Positions 62,216 to 64,000 of a stretch of 64,000 nucleotides of DNA are shown piece by piece. Under the pieces are notes generated by a model. It ran no database searches, had not been told where the DNA came from, and saw only the letters and a list, made by a program, of their open reading frames with translations. Numbering within the stretch: the stretch's first letter is position 1; every line of letters starts with the position of its first letter. The DNA is from Marinimicrobium agarilyticum DSM 16975 (GTDB lineage Bacteria > Pseudomonadota > Gammaproteobacteria > Pseudomonadales > Cellvibrionaceae), in assembly GCF_000423345.1 (NCBI RefSeq), contig NZ_AUHU01000007.1, positions 62,001-126,000 on the forward strand. Direction: 5' to 3'. Both the position numbers and the translations under genes were made by a program.

Positions 62216-64000
<1,785 letters not shown>

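Overview
This 64 kb window is a chromosomal segment of a gammaproteobacterium. Gene content and gene order (dnaX-ybaB-recR-rnd-ycgL-ycgN; accB-accC-prmA; dusB-fis-purH-purD) fit the Cellvibrionales/Pseudomonadales side. A lipoprotein with a poly-serine linker, a CBM13-PL3 pectate lyase, a GH43 glycosidase and a secreted esterase suggest a polysaccharide-degrading, Cellvibrio/Saccharophagus/Marinimicrobium-like organism. No 16S gene is present, so this placement is inference. Most of the DNA is GC-rich and densely coding. I see no prophage, transposase, tRNA or CRISPR array.

Layout. 1-8200 (mostly minus strand): a VWA protein with a membrane/winged-helix partner, then the tightly packed dnaX-ybaB-recR-rnd-ycgL-ycgN operon and the 4.5S SRP RNA. 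8276-19300: AbgT transporter, Tpx, an MHYT sensor, the divergent metR/metE pair, a CBS-GGDEF protein and a seven-bladed FG-GAP lipoprotein. 19400-28050: a QueD-like protein, two acyltransferases, FabV, a MAPEG protein and a YdiJ-type D-2-hydroxyglutarate dehydrogenase; most of the unusual intergenic elements lie here. 28079-37800: luciferase-like oxidoreductase, PurC, a DUF349 protein, an esterase, a DUF5924/DUF2914 membrane protein and an Asp-box propeller. 37866-55700: pectate lyase, DUF4212/sodium symporter pair, SMI1-like protein, PAS-GGDEF-EAL protein, MlaA with an MMPL/RND transporter, GH43, DUF2333, a PCu(A)C copper chaperone and DsbD. 55981-64000: aroQ, accBC, prmA, a DUF3426 protein, dusB-fis and purH-purD.

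The most interesting signal is not a gene. Seven copies of an intergenic element of about 110 bp are scattered through the first 28 kb (7651, 7820, 20286, 20454, 22533, 24055, 27934). Each has two 28-30 nt arms that are complementary to each other but unique to that copy. The arms enclose a conserved core of 51-53 nt, and short conserved flanks lie outside them. Every core folds into two small hairpins whose stems covary between copies and whose loops present GGA (mostly A-N-GGA), with 19-20 nt between the two GGAs. That is the layout of a dual CsrA/RsmA binding site, so the elements may be dispersed RNA decoys or post-transcriptional control elements. The structure is read directly from the sequence; the CsrA link is a hypothesis.
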